DNA of 64,000 nt from Parasponia andersonii (lineage: Eukaryota; Streptophyta; Magnoliopsida; Rosales; Cannabaceae): contig JXTB01000084.1 in assembly GCA_002914805.1 (NCBI GenBank), positions 661,849 through 725,848 of the forward strand, given 5' to 3'. The translations under genes were made by a program, and so were the position numbers. Shown piece by piece: positions 47,979 to 59,418 of this stretch (position 1 is its first letter; every line of letters begins with the position of its first letter). The notes under the pieces are model-generated. The model was not told where the DNA came from and did no database searches. It worked only from the letters and a program-made list of their open reading frames with translations.

Positions 47979-48551
47979 ATAAGATAATGTTATAAAATGA
48001 GCTTGCATTTTATCTTTTGTTTACAAAACCCCTTCTGTTTTAGAAAATATAGGAAAACCCTCAAGAATTTTCTTTTTTTTTTTTATTATTATTATTAAAA
48101 AATTTTGTAATTTGACTATTTTTGAAGTCTAACCTCATGCAGGCTAAATCAAGAATATTAATGATAAATTAAAAAAAATACTCTGAGTAGATAATACATA
48201 TAAGTTTCTATAAAATTTTCATTTTATGTTTAAATATAGGGATATTTTTTGAAAATTATTTTACCACTTGTTAGGTTACTAAAAAGATCAAAATATTGTT
48301 TGAACACAAGTGTAGACAACTCTTAATTTATTATAAGGTTAATCTGTCGTTTACTAATAGTAATTTTATCATTTCCCATAAATGACGCTAATTTAACAAA
48401 TATTAGAGGGTCATATTTTAAAAGTAGTCAAACTAAAAGTTTTTTTTCATGATAAAAAATCAATTTTAAGGGTTTTCCTATATTTTCGAAAACACAGGAG
48501 TTTCATCCAAAAAATATGAAATACAAAGTTATTTTATAACATTATCTTATT
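47979..48551. mobile_element. Long-TIR non-autonomous DNA element (about 573 bp)
   Basis: The first about 94 bp (AATAAGATAATGTTATAAAA and onward) pair with the reverse complement of the last about 94 bp. Shared later blocks include GAAAATATAGGAAAACCCT. Identity by eye is roughly three quarters or more. The interior has no coding frame. Long inverted ends are typical of Mutator-like MITEs, but I could not find a 9-bp target duplication, so the superfamily is open. Confidence 0.7.
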
Positions 48552-49220
48552 CAAACACGATAGGAGAATGGCTGAATATATCAGTTGATACATTGTATCA
48601 ATGTTGAAACTGCCGAATATATCAGTTGAAAAAAAGAAATCTCAAACTTAGCAAGATCACACACGCATCCAATATTAAAATTGTTGAACTTTCCCCACTC
48701 TTTTTCTCTTTTGTTGGGAATCCCAACCTGTTATTAATGAAAAAGGAAAGGGGTTCTTAGCCAAATCTTGTTGTTCAAATTCAAGAAATGGTTGTTTTTT
48801 AAATGCCATTAGAAAATGGCTGAATTTATCAAAAACAAATTTGCAAAATGACTGAACTAATACTAAAATATATCAATTTAAATTTTTTATCTATTTATTA
48901 ATTTACGAAAAAAAACTTATATATTGATAGATTTAACATAGAATCGATATAATAACATATAATAACTAATAAAATTGATATAATGATATTTACTAATTCA
49001 TTACTAAAATTATATACAAAAAATTGATACACTAAGAATGCTCATTTTGACAAATGGTTTAAAAATGGCGGACATTTATTAAATAGGTCAAAAAAAGGTC
49101 ATTTATTAAAATAAAGTGAAAGAAACATACATTGCTTTTATAAATTCTAAAAAGTAAAAGAAATTTTATTTTATATGGCAAAATTTCAAAATAAAAATGA
49201 AAAATTCTGGATTATAAAAT
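48552..49220. other. AT-rich DNA, no gene
   Basis: The words GGCTGAAT(A/T)TATCA recur at 48571, 48611 (as GCCGAATATATCA) and 48829. The whole is probably diverged repeat DNA. No coding region is seen. Confidence 0.4.
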
Positions 49221-50058
49221 TCTTAAACAAATCTCATATTTATTCAAAAACCTAACTTTTGAAAAATACCATTTTTTACAAGGGCTAATAATTTTCTACA
49301 CAACACGAAATAAACAAATTTGGACTACAAATTTAATTTTTATGTCAGTTTGAGATCAATATATATACACATATAATAAATAGATGGGATTTCAGGTCAA
49401 CTTACATAATCTGAAAATAACCTGTATAACATATTTAATTAAACGTGTTGTTTTCGTGTTGACACGACATGACATAAATATGATACATTTATTAACATTA
49501 TTAAGTTTTAAATATTATTTTGGTTAATTCTAAATATATTTACATCTATTTACTTTTGTTAGTTAGTGTACAATCATGTGAAATATAAACAATCATGCCA
49601 ATATTGAGTCTTCAAATGGATCACAATTAGATACATAAAATAGTTATTTAGATTACACGTGTCATATTGTGTTAAACATGTATTAAATATTCCATGTTTA
49701 GATTTAAGTTTTTACAAGCTTATTAATCGTATCATTTTTTATTTGCATTTTAATCGTGTCAACATCGTAATTATATCGACCCGAATATGATACGATAACA
49801 CGAATTGCTATCCCTATTTTTTACCAATTGATGAGGTGCTTGAGGTAAGTATTGGTCAAATTAATTGAGATAATCAGACTAGTTACCTCAAGTAGCTCAA
49901 TTGGTTACTCTAAGTAAGTTGACTGGTTATCTTAATTACCTTTGAAAAATACTAATTTTGAAAAGAAAAAAGTGGTATTTTGTAAATATTTCTGAAAAAT
50001 GTATTTTTCTAAATAAATTAGGAAAATGGTATTTTTCTAAGTTAAGATTTTTCGAAAA
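49221..50058. mobile_element. MITE copy split by a hAT-type MITE
   Basis: Same family as 47299-47572: it opens AAACAAATCTCATATTTATT and ends TAAGATTTTTCGAAAAA. The middle words (TTTACCAATT, GTGCTTG, AGTTAC) follow in the same order but are separated by a 537-bp insertion at 49280-49816. Confidence 0.6.
49280..49816. mobile_element. hAT-type MITE with 8-bp target duplication
   Basis: The ends are AAGGGCTAATAATT and, on the other strand, TAGGGATAGCAATTCGTG. Identical 8-bp repeats TTTTTTAC flank it (49272-49279 and 49817-49824), the size expected of hAT elements. The interior is non-coding and contains GTGTTGACACGACATGACAT near its left and CGTGTCAACATCG near its right. A related copy at 47.3 kb has the site uninterrupted. 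Confidence 0.85.
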
Positions 50059-52530
50059 AAAATACAGCAATTTATTTTTAATTTTTGGATTTGGGCCTGA
50101 ATTTTTGTAAGAAGCCCAAAAGAAATACCAAGAGAAAATGACATGAATAGAACAAAATGAAAAGCCCAATAACTAACAAAAGACACTCTCAGCCTAATTT
50201 CCTCGGCTGGGCTGGAGCTATTGGCTATGATCCTAGGCCACGATTTAGCCCAAATGAACATTTATTTATCAACGGACGAGTCCTTGACCGCTTGTCAATC
50301 AACCATAGCGTGTCTTTTTTTTTAAATTTTAAATTTTAAATTTCCCTACTGTTTCTCTTTTCAACTAAAATTGTTTTTGCTACCGTAAACATTATCTATA
50401 TTAGCAGCCAAAGCCGAAATCCTTTTCTTAAAAGGAACCACAAAGAACTGTGATTTGAGAACAGATTGGATTGCCATAGATTATGTATTGTGCATGAATT
50501 TCACCTGCTCGTTTCAAGTATTCATCTTGACCTGATCCGGCCTCCTTGTAAGAACGAGCTCAAGCTTAACTGTCTAAGCACTAGGAATGACGAGCTCTTC
50601 GTCAGGGAATTGTTTGAACAGATTTCTGAGATAATATTAACAGAATCAAGAATTAATTTTGAATCTCCAGAGATTTCCCTAATCATGTGTTATCAATGTA
50701 ATTTAAATTCAAATATTTGTTACTAAATGTTGAACTGACATTTACCTGATCCTTCCATTTTTAAAGAAAGAGAGAGGTCACGAAAAAGGATCTGAAATTT
50801 CTTGTACTTAGCATATACAAAGAATTTTAGTGACTATAGTGAAAGTAGGCAAAAGAAAGAAAAATTGACATTATTAGCTGTATTTCGACTTAAATTTTGC
50901 TACAGGGATAGATCCAAAATAGGTATGTCGTGTAAAAAAAACACTATCAAAATTACGGAGAAATATTAGTTTTGATGTCGATTTTGGTGATTTTGTTCAT
51001 TAAAAGTGCATATTGAAAATCGCAGAAATTTCTATAAAATTCATGGAAATCTCGGTGAAAGATTGGTAAATATCATCAACATTGGAATTCAATAAAAACA
51101 AAAATTCATTTTGATTTTTTTTTTTCACCTTGAAATACACTATATACCGCAAATACACTTTAGAAAAGTGAAGAAAAAGGCGAAAAAAGAAAGAAAAAAA
51201 AAACAACCAAGTACATGTTAAAAATAATATCTATTAAAAAATGACGAATTATATTACGCTATATGATATAAATTTCTAATATGTATGTTATTTTTTTTTT
51301 TGTAAGAAAACTATTTTCATTGATGAATTATTGAATGATTTAGCATTTTTTAAAGTTTTATTAAGTAATTTTATAATTTTAGACAATTATTTGTGATTTC
51401 TGATTTTTTTTGGGGAAATTTTCATCTACACCAGTATCATCCTTCATATTTCCATAAAATTGGAGTACAAATATTTCCGTGGATACCAATATTTTCGTCC
51501 TTGGACGTAGGCCTTTGCTTTCAGGCTGAACACTGCTGTGATTTCTTTTATATTTAACTGTTTTACTCATATTCATCCTCCTTTATTGCACCAAATTCCG
51601 ATGTTAACACTATGTTTATTACTATCTTTGTCATAATTTTAGACACAAACGACAACTTAATTTTAAAGTATTATAACTTTGCAAATATAACGATATGTAA
51701 TTAAAATAATTAAAAAAATTCAAAAGTGGACCTCACGGGACTAGAGCTTGTGATTCCATGTCGAACTAATTTAGAAGGGATAAATGAATTATTTAGGACT
51801 GTTTTGATCAACCGGAAAATTTATTGAGTGACATTTGACACAGCCAAAAAAAGGATTGAGATTAAATAGTCAGATCTCAACCCTTATCTCTGAGCAAATC
51901 TCAACCCTTATCCAGTGCGAAATGTGCTCGCGAGTGACAATTACAAAGAAGAAAAATAAGTTGTGGGCGTAATTATTGTTTACTAATCCAGTTATTACTG
52001 CCTTGAATCTGATAATAAGATTGAAATAATTCAATTATTACTGAATCTGATAATAAGATTGAAATAATCCAGTTATTACTGCCTTGAATCTGATAATAAG
52101 ATTGAAATTGAGATTATTTATCTCAAAGAGATAACTTATCTCATTCAAAATAAGTCCTCAAAAATAATAAAACTCATATTTATTCCAAATCACAAACTAA
52201 TAGATGTCGTATTATAAATATTTTTTATATTTTTTATGATTTAAACTAATTTAAAATAAATTTATTTTATATTTCAATAAAAAATAAATCTCATATTATA
52301 ATAACAATCCTGATATAATCTAATACTATACTCACGAAATATTATTAAGTTTATCCAATTCAATTTATCACAGTCTAATCGGATATTACAATTCAATTCC
52401 AACAGCACATTTGGTTCCTTTATTATTGAAGTTGAGATGATCTGCTCCCAAAATTTTAATTTTTGTATTTAAGTCTCTGGACTTTCATTCTACCATCAAC
52501 CTAATCATCAAATATGATAGTTGCATGAAA

Positions 52531-52563
<33 letters not shown>

Positions 52564-53843
52564 AAAACTTGTTCTTTGCTCTAGCGCAAAAACCCATAAA
52601 TCATCAGAATATAACCGTCGAATCCATTGAAGTGAAGAATTCACGGGAACATGGGTCAGAAATTTGACTAGAGGAAGATTTAGTTTATATTATTTATAGT
52701 TAGCTAACTAATCAAGAAATTAAAGTAAATGAAGACAAATTCTCATTCTCATGTTCTCATAGTAAATTATATGAAGTTTCATCACAAATACAAAATTAAC
52801 CACCATGTTAGAAAAAAAGGAAGATAAGCAAAATACATTTAATAATAGAATAGGTTTCAACGAAGCTTTGAACTCATCTGAGTCTATAGATAAGAGATTT
52901 TAGGCTGATAAATATCGAATTTTGCAAAAAATCCACACTCTACCACTCGAATTGCTCTGTAATTATCTATGTCTTCCTCAAATATCAATATTCTCCGGCA
53001 TTTATTCCAAATCTGAAACTAAACCCACTTAATCCACGTACAAGTTAGACAAAACAATCATAAAGGTCAAATCTACTTTCACTCAATAAAAAAGGACTAT
53101 TAAACAAATTTTTTAAAAAAATCCTACGGGGGAGAGATCCTAAGGTGGATCTTGTAGTTAAAATTTCAAGAAAGTAATTAATAAAAATTATGAAACCTTA
53201 TTTTGACATTAAATAGACGCAGGGTCATCTGTGAACTTTTTTAGGAATATAGGGTTCGGATAATTCCCTAAAAACTAAAATAACAATTTAATTGAGTATG
53301 TTTCCAAAAAATAAATAAAAAAGACACTTTTATTATAATCTTGTTTTGACTTCTGGTCCTTGACTTAGTAAGCAAAGAATACGAAAGAATGGGAATTAAG
53401 ATCAATAAATCTTTTAAATCCAACCATTTTTTTTTTACTTTTTTATTTTTCCAATCATCAGTAACTTTATTTCACATAACACTTTTTAGGGTCAAATTTC
53501 GCTCATAACTATTTGGTTGAACACTTATCAAAGTATAAGAGTTATCATTGTTGAGAATGACTGAAATAAATTGGCAAGTATACGAGCAAGAGTAAGGTTT
53601 AAGTATTTTTCACTTTTATTTATTTATTTTTTTTCCCTTAAAGAGGCCAGCATAGTAGTATTTCTTCATGGGTGTTATCTTAGGAACTTCTAACTCCACT
53701 ACGAGGAATATTCTTAACTAAGGAGCAATGAAGAAGGTTTATCATGTTAGTCTTTTAAATAAAGTATTTATCCTAGATCAGAACATTGCAATTCAGAGAT
53801 TATGTAAGGATGTCAATTTGATTTAATTACTTGATTTTGAATT
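50059..53843. other. Intergenic DNA, no gene supported
   Basis: A GC-richer stretch at about 50160-50730 opens an 86-codon frame (50466-50726, containing HLDLIRPPCKNELKL) that matches nothing I know and has no strong promoter. It could be a gene relic. A poly-A run of about 30 lies at 52533-52562. The rest is AT-rich. Confidence 0.45.
51984..52107. repeat. Tandem repeat, three units of about 40 bp
   Basis: The unit TAATCCAGTTATTACTGCCT, followed by TGAATCTGATAATAAGATTG and AAA, occurs at about 51984 and 52066. A shortened middle copy (52027) lacks the GCCT part. Confidence 0.8.
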
Positions 53844-53850
53844 GATATTA
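53844..53850. other. Target-site duplication of the 53851-54720 element
   Basis: GATATTA here and again at 54721-54727, directly bordering the inverted ends. Confidence 0.75.
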
Positions 53851-54720
53851 AGGTGGCTCTATTGCCAGTTTGCCACCCTTATATTTTCTCTTCCCACCCT
53901 TATTTAAATTAGTTGTTTACCAAAATATCCCTTTATAGATTGACATAAATACCATTATATATTAATAGATAATAAAACCTAATTTCTTTAACACACTCCC
54001 CAAATAACACTCCCCAATGAACCTAATTTGTTTACTCTTATACCTTTCTAATTGAACTCATTCAGATGTGGTACATCGTACTCAGAAAGAAATGCCTTAA
54101 ATAAGTACTTTTGGTCTTTTCCTTTTTGCCTCTTGGCGCTTGTGATGTGTGGTATATACTATGTGGGAATCTATTTAAATATGTCAACACAAGAGTTATG
54201 TGGGGTTTTATCTCATGGGGATGAGGAGTGAAGCAGCGTTCCCGCAAGTCTTCTCCTCTTTTAAGTTTTTGGTCCTCGGTAACCTCTTTGCTTTATTGGT
54301 TGGGGTTCTATTTGTGTTTGATTTACCAGCTCAATTAACTAAACCCCGACCAAGATTTTAAAGCACTATATGCAGCTGGTTTGGCATTTTTTCGAAAAAA
54401 TAAAATAAATTTAATGCTTCCTCTAAATAGTTTAATTTTCTTTACGACAAGAAAAAAGTTTTATTTTCCGACTCGGATACGAAGAGAAAACTTTGTGCAA
54501 ATCAGATTCACTATTCCAAAAAGCAAATCCCAAATAGCAATTCTTCCAAAACAAAAATCAAAATTTGAACTCACAAACTGTATAGTGCGTAAAGAAATTT
54601 TTTTTAATTAAGGGGTTTTTTTATACTTGAAAGAAATTTAAAAAGGGTGTTAAAAGAAATTTTTAAATATCTAGAAGCTTTAGTTAAAAACAAAAAAAGA
54701 GGTGGAATAGAGCCACTCTT
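53851..54720. mobile_element. 870-bp non-autonomous DNA transposon
   Basis: The left end AGGTGGCTCTATTGCCA and the right end (reverse complement AAGAGTGGCTCTATTCCACC) share TGGCTCTATT. 7-bp repeats GATATTA flank it. No transposase is seen. Short frames inside (54062-54247, 54381-54611) match nothing. The length and TSD do not settle the superfamily. Confidence 0.75.
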
Positions 54721-54727
54721 GATATTA

Positions 54728-55794
54728 TTAATGGATTGATGAAATGTAATATGTAACTCAATATTGATCACATATAAATATCAATTGATTCTAACGATGA
54801 TTATCAGTTGAGTTAGTAAGGTTACATTGCCCATCCAACCCGTCCAGATTAAAATTTGGGCTGCATGTAAGATGTCAAAAATGAAGGAAAATCTTACACG
54901 ACTCACTCAATAATTTGCTTAGGATAGTCAATTAACTCGACTATCATTATTATTATTATCTAACGAAAGGAAGAACACAAATTTATGTCAAAATTATTTC
55001 AAATTTATGGATATATCATATATGTACATCTATAGATATATAAGTTTGAAGAGCTTTGTCTTATTATTACTTTACAAATATGAAATATGTACCTCAGGGG
55101 GGACAATTTTTAATAAATATTTTTGTTTTTGGTCCATGAATGGATGTGTAAGCTTAATCAAGTTGAAAATAATCTGCAATAACAAGGCATATCATTTCAT
55201 TTATTAATGTTTAAATTTATTTTTTTATTTTTTTATTTTCTTTCTTAATTTTAACTTTGAAGCTTATTTTTTTAATCACTTTTAATTTAGAATTTATTAT
55301 GTATTATAGTGAATTCAATATTTAGCCAAATATTTTTTCACAATACAAAAGATAAGGTAGGCATAATTTTTAATAATAAGAATACAGCTTTTCTTTTTCT
55401 TAAAAAAGTATTACACGTAAAGAAATTACATTGAAAAAAATAAGAATGTAATTAACTTAGTAGAATGTACATACGTTTAATTGGTTTCTATTTTTTTAAG
55501 TTTAAATGGGAACTAATTTTCCTTTTTCACAAAAAGAAAAAAAAAACATGAAAGTTATTTTTCTTCATAATTAACTTAGCAGAATGTAATTCAAATTTAA
55601 AATAAAAAAATTCAAATTCAGAGGTATCATAAAGATTACCCACTATGTTAAGCAATAAACAACCTTCTATAAATATATAAGCATTAAATATAATTAATAT
55701 TTTTGGACAATCTCAATTAACTTGTTCAAATTGAAATATTCATCAATCGTAAATATTGCAGAACTTAGCTATTGAAGACTACCATATTTAATAG

Positions 55795-55832
<38 letters not shown>

Positions 55833-56442
55833 AGAGAGACTCAAACTGTGATTTTTGCAAAATTACAGTAGATAGGTAAAATGTATTTAGTATGAATTAT
55901 GAGTTATGTATAAAATACAATTACTAATGAAGATTTCTTTTAGCTAACAACCCATTACATCACACTATAATAGACATCAAATCAAAATCGAATGAATATA
56001 AAAAAGTTATACATATCAATAGTTAAAACAAAAATACCTATACGAGTTTGGTGTTAGAAGATCGGTTTTCCAGAAGTAACAACATACAATTAAAATATGA
56101 GTTGAGAAAAATTAGATAAAATGAATAAGATAAGACACACAAAAGATTTAACGTGATTCACTCAATTTAGGCTACATCTACGGACAAGACTGTAAAGAAT
56201 TTCACTATGAAAAGAATATTACAACTTACTTCTCTCTAAATACAAGGAGATAATAAATGAACATCTCTTTCTTGAAATAGGAGAAAACACTTTCTAAATA
56301 ATTTACGAGAAAATAAGTGGGATACTAATAGGAATTTATAGTCTTAAATTTTCTCTTACTAAAGAAGAAGATTTAGAATGAGATGCAAAATAAGTGATGA
56401 ACCTCTTCGTATTTATAGAACTTGAAAGATGGTGAGAACACC
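54728..56442. other. Intergenic DNA, no gene
   Basis: AT-rich. A TA run lies at 55796-55829. Around 56145-56180 the phrase AGATTTAACGTGATTCACTC resembles a motif common in plant LTR-like repeats, so part of 56040-56420 may be a repeat remnant. No coding region is seen. Confidence 0.45.
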
Positions 56443-56604
56443 ATTTTTACTATTGCTTTTATAGTTGTCCTTTTCACTTATATTATTGCAGCTGTTCTTT
56501 TTACTATTGTTATTGTGGTTGTACTTTTCACTATTGCTATTGCGATTGTCTTTTTCACTGTTTCTATTTTGACTGACATTTTTACTGTTCCTATTACGAC
56601 TTAT
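56443..56604. repeat. 27-bp minisatellite, six units
   Basis: Units of 27 bp, each starting TTTTTACT or TTTTCACT, with diverged interiors. Because 27 is a multiple of three, both strands stay open: the plus strand reads 9-residue hydrophobic repeats (VLFTIVIVV type) and the minus strand 9-residue Asn/Ser/Lys repeats (NSEKDNRNS type). I see no promoter or domain that makes either a gene. Confidence 0.8.
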
Positions 56605-57895
56605 TGGTGAGTTACAATTGTTGATTTGTTCAATATTTGGCCTAAATAGATAATCTGTATAAGTAGAATTTGGTTGGGTGGGTATCAAAATTTGAACAAT
56701 CAATTTGGCTTTAACCGAGTGTATTTTGGGTTAGTCGGGTTTTAAATAGTCATTTTAGTTAGGTTATTGGATTTTTTGCACAACCATGGCTAATTGATTC
56801 TTTTAATTCATTGTACATTGTTCTAACTTCAGGTATAATTTCAGGCACTCTAAGCGGATTCCAACATGTGATAGATTTTTGAAGACCTTGTGGTAATCAC
56901 TTGTCCTAGATAAATTACTCGTAAACTTTCGGCCGCCCAATTCCATTAATTAGTTGACTAATCAGTATTAGGTCCCATAGAGATACGTACTCGCTGCATA
57001 CATGAAAATTGTGATTTTCCTTACTTGATATTTTAATAATTTTTTGCTAAAAGGGAGAATTAAATAGAGAAAGATAATTGATAACAATTAGCTTTAAGTT
57101 ATATAATTATTTTTTAAAAAATAAAATAAAATTTAACTAATGATCATTATTTTCCTCAAATTTATAAAAAAATATTATATATATATATATATATATATTA
57201 CTAAAGTTTCAACTCCTAACTCACATTAATGTCAAAATCTTAGAGGGAGCTAAAATTGTATAATTAATTTGAGAGGTAACGAAGCCTGGAAAAAAAAAAA
57301 TAAAAGCGAGGGTTAACACCCTAAAAAACTTAAAAAGCAGTATCCTTAGGTCATAGACCATTAAATATCTTCCCCGTAGTATGACTTTGTATCAACCATA
57401 ATTTTGTTTTTGTCATTTTCACAAACAAATTAGCACGTGGTAATAGTCTGACAAGACGCGAGATTTTGAATTTAATTTATCTTTTCAAATAAAAACGATT
57501 CGTTGTCGGATAAGAAATATACATATCTCGACAATAACCAAAGCAAATTAAATTAAATAATAAACTCCACTAGTTTCTGCAACTACACATGCAGAGGATC
57601 TGATCTGTAGTGGTCATCACGTCGTCTATCAGAAGATCACATCATGATTGAGGGCTTTATGGTCAAAGCTTATACCCCAGTTCTTAAGGTATGGAAAGCC
57701 ATTCTAATTAATTTAGGTAACTAGCCAAAATTATTGAACGATTGACCGCTTACTTTAATTTCTCCTCCATGAATAAGTAGTAAGTACTCTTGTTATTTAC
57801 AACTGCATAACGTCTATATTAATTCCCATTTAAACTATACACGCGGTCTCCTTTTAACTATTACTTTGTTGTATTAAACTTTTTCCATTCTAAGA
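56605..57895. other. Intergenic DNA, no gene
   Basis: AT-rich, with a TA run at about 57175-57199. A slightly GC-richer patch (57590-57690) has no recognisable coding sense. Confidence 0.45.
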
Positions 57896-57911
57896 TATAT
57901 ATATATATATA

Positions 57912-58144
57912 GACACCAATGTTGGTATTTTTTTTTTTTTACTTATGCATAAGTATTAATTTGACCAATGAAAATTTATCATACATATTTTTTTATTGTA
58001 AAAAATAAGAGAGAAAAAGCATTAATGATGCACGTCTTTTTATGCACTTCATTATAATCATTAGATCACTATTAAATGGTGATCCAACGGCTAAAAAAAA
58101 TACCTACTTATAGATAAAAAAAAAAATTTATTGGATTGACAATC
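57912..58144. mobile_element. MITE, palindrome-ended family, copy B
   Basis: Flanked by TA runs (57896-57911 and 58145-58163). Behind a T-tract it carries the perfect palindrome ACTTATGCATAAGT (57941-57954). The core matches copies A and C (CCAATGAAAATTTA, AATAAGAGAGAAAAAG, TGATGCACGTCTTTTTATGC). The right palindrome (TACTTATAGATA) is decayed. Confidence 0.75.
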
Positions 58145-58163
58145 ATATATATATATATATATA

Positions 58164-58389
58164 GGCACCAATCCAGTATGTATTTTTTTTTTTAACCTAT
58201 GCATAGGTATTAATTTGGCCAATGAAAATTTAACATACATATTTTTTTATTATAAAAAATAAGAGAGAGAAAGAGCATTAATGATGCACGTCTTTTCATG
58301 CACTTTATTATAGTTATTGGATCACCATCCAACGGCTAAAAAAAAAAATACTTACCTATAGGTAAAAAAAAAAATACCTGCAACCTATG
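58164..58389. mobile_element. MITE, palindrome-ended family, copy C
   Basis: Head to tail after copy B, sharing the TA run between them. It has the perfect left palindrome ACCTATGCATAGGT (58195-58208) and the perfect right palindrome TTACCTATAGGTAA (58352-58365). T-tract plus palindrome at the left and palindrome plus A-tract at the right make the ends inverted repeats. The core includes GATCACCATCCAACGGCTAA. Non-coding. Confidence 0.8.
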
Positions 58390-59135
58390 TATATATATAT
58401 ATATATATTGTCATACATTTTGATACCATGTACCCCAAAATAATCACATTAATACCAAACAAAAATTAATCCAAATTAAAAGAATAACTAGCCAAAAAAC
58501 GTTGAGTGGAACCCCGTCGATGTCCAAAAACTGAATATGAAAAATCATTTGGAATGAAGAATGAATATACTGCCCAAATAAGAGGAAAAACAAAAATATT
58601 CAAAATCTACGTCACCAATATTTGAAGATATTTACAAGAAATTGTTGGACTTCGTTCAAATATAAAATAAAAAATAAGACAACTAAGTGATGTTTCACTA
58701 GAACCACATTGAAAAGAAATAAAGTGTAGAGGAGTTACACATCAGTCTATCAAGAAATACAATGTGAGTTTGGTCCTTTGCGCATTTGAATTCAGTACAC
58801 ATTCAACAAACAAAATTTGCGCATTGTTTGAGCCTGGTACTATTATTTGAGCGTAGTAGGCACTAGACACTATTATCTCGTAATTTTATTTGTAAACACC
58901 CTCCATATTAATTGGGACGTTGATTGAATTTTGTCTAATTAAATTGAGATATTGTGACACAAAATTTTATATTTATGTCACGTGTCTAGTATTTTTATTA
59001 GTGTATAATACACACCATACTTTATTGTCTCGTATTTTTATTTGTAAAAACCCAACGTATTAATTGAGACGTTGGACACAAAAAGTTGAGATTTATGTCG
59101 ACACTCTCGGTTTTTTTTTTTTTTTTTTTTTTTTT

Positions 59136-59136
59136 N
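59136..59136. other. Undetermined base N after a poly-T run
   Basis: The only N in the window, directly after about 25 T. It is most likely a sequencing or polishing failure at a homopolymer, so the run length here is unreliable. Confidence 0.97.
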
Positions 59137-59358
59137 AGAGAATTATTTCTTAGCAGACGGACCAAGAATTTCTTGTTCAGAAGCATAACATAAATATTTT
59201 GTACAAAATTAAAACACAAAAAAATAAACTAAATGGAGGTGAGGTATATAAATATCAAAAAATAAAGATTCAGACCTAAATAACAAAGATATTAAAAATT
59301 AAGGACTTTTACAGCCCATTACCCAAATTATAATTAAATAGCAAAATAGAAGTGAGTG

Positions 59359-59360
<2 letters not shown>

Positions 59361-59413
<53 letters not shown>
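59361..59413. repeat. (TA)n microsatellite, long
   Basis: About 26 uninterrupted AT dinucleotides, the longest such run in the window. Confidence 0.95.

Positions 59414-59418
<5 letters not shown>

Noticed and set aside
50466..50726. 86-codon frame as a gene
   Set aside because: No family recognised and no promoter or conserved motif; possibly a relic, so only mentioned under the intergenic region.
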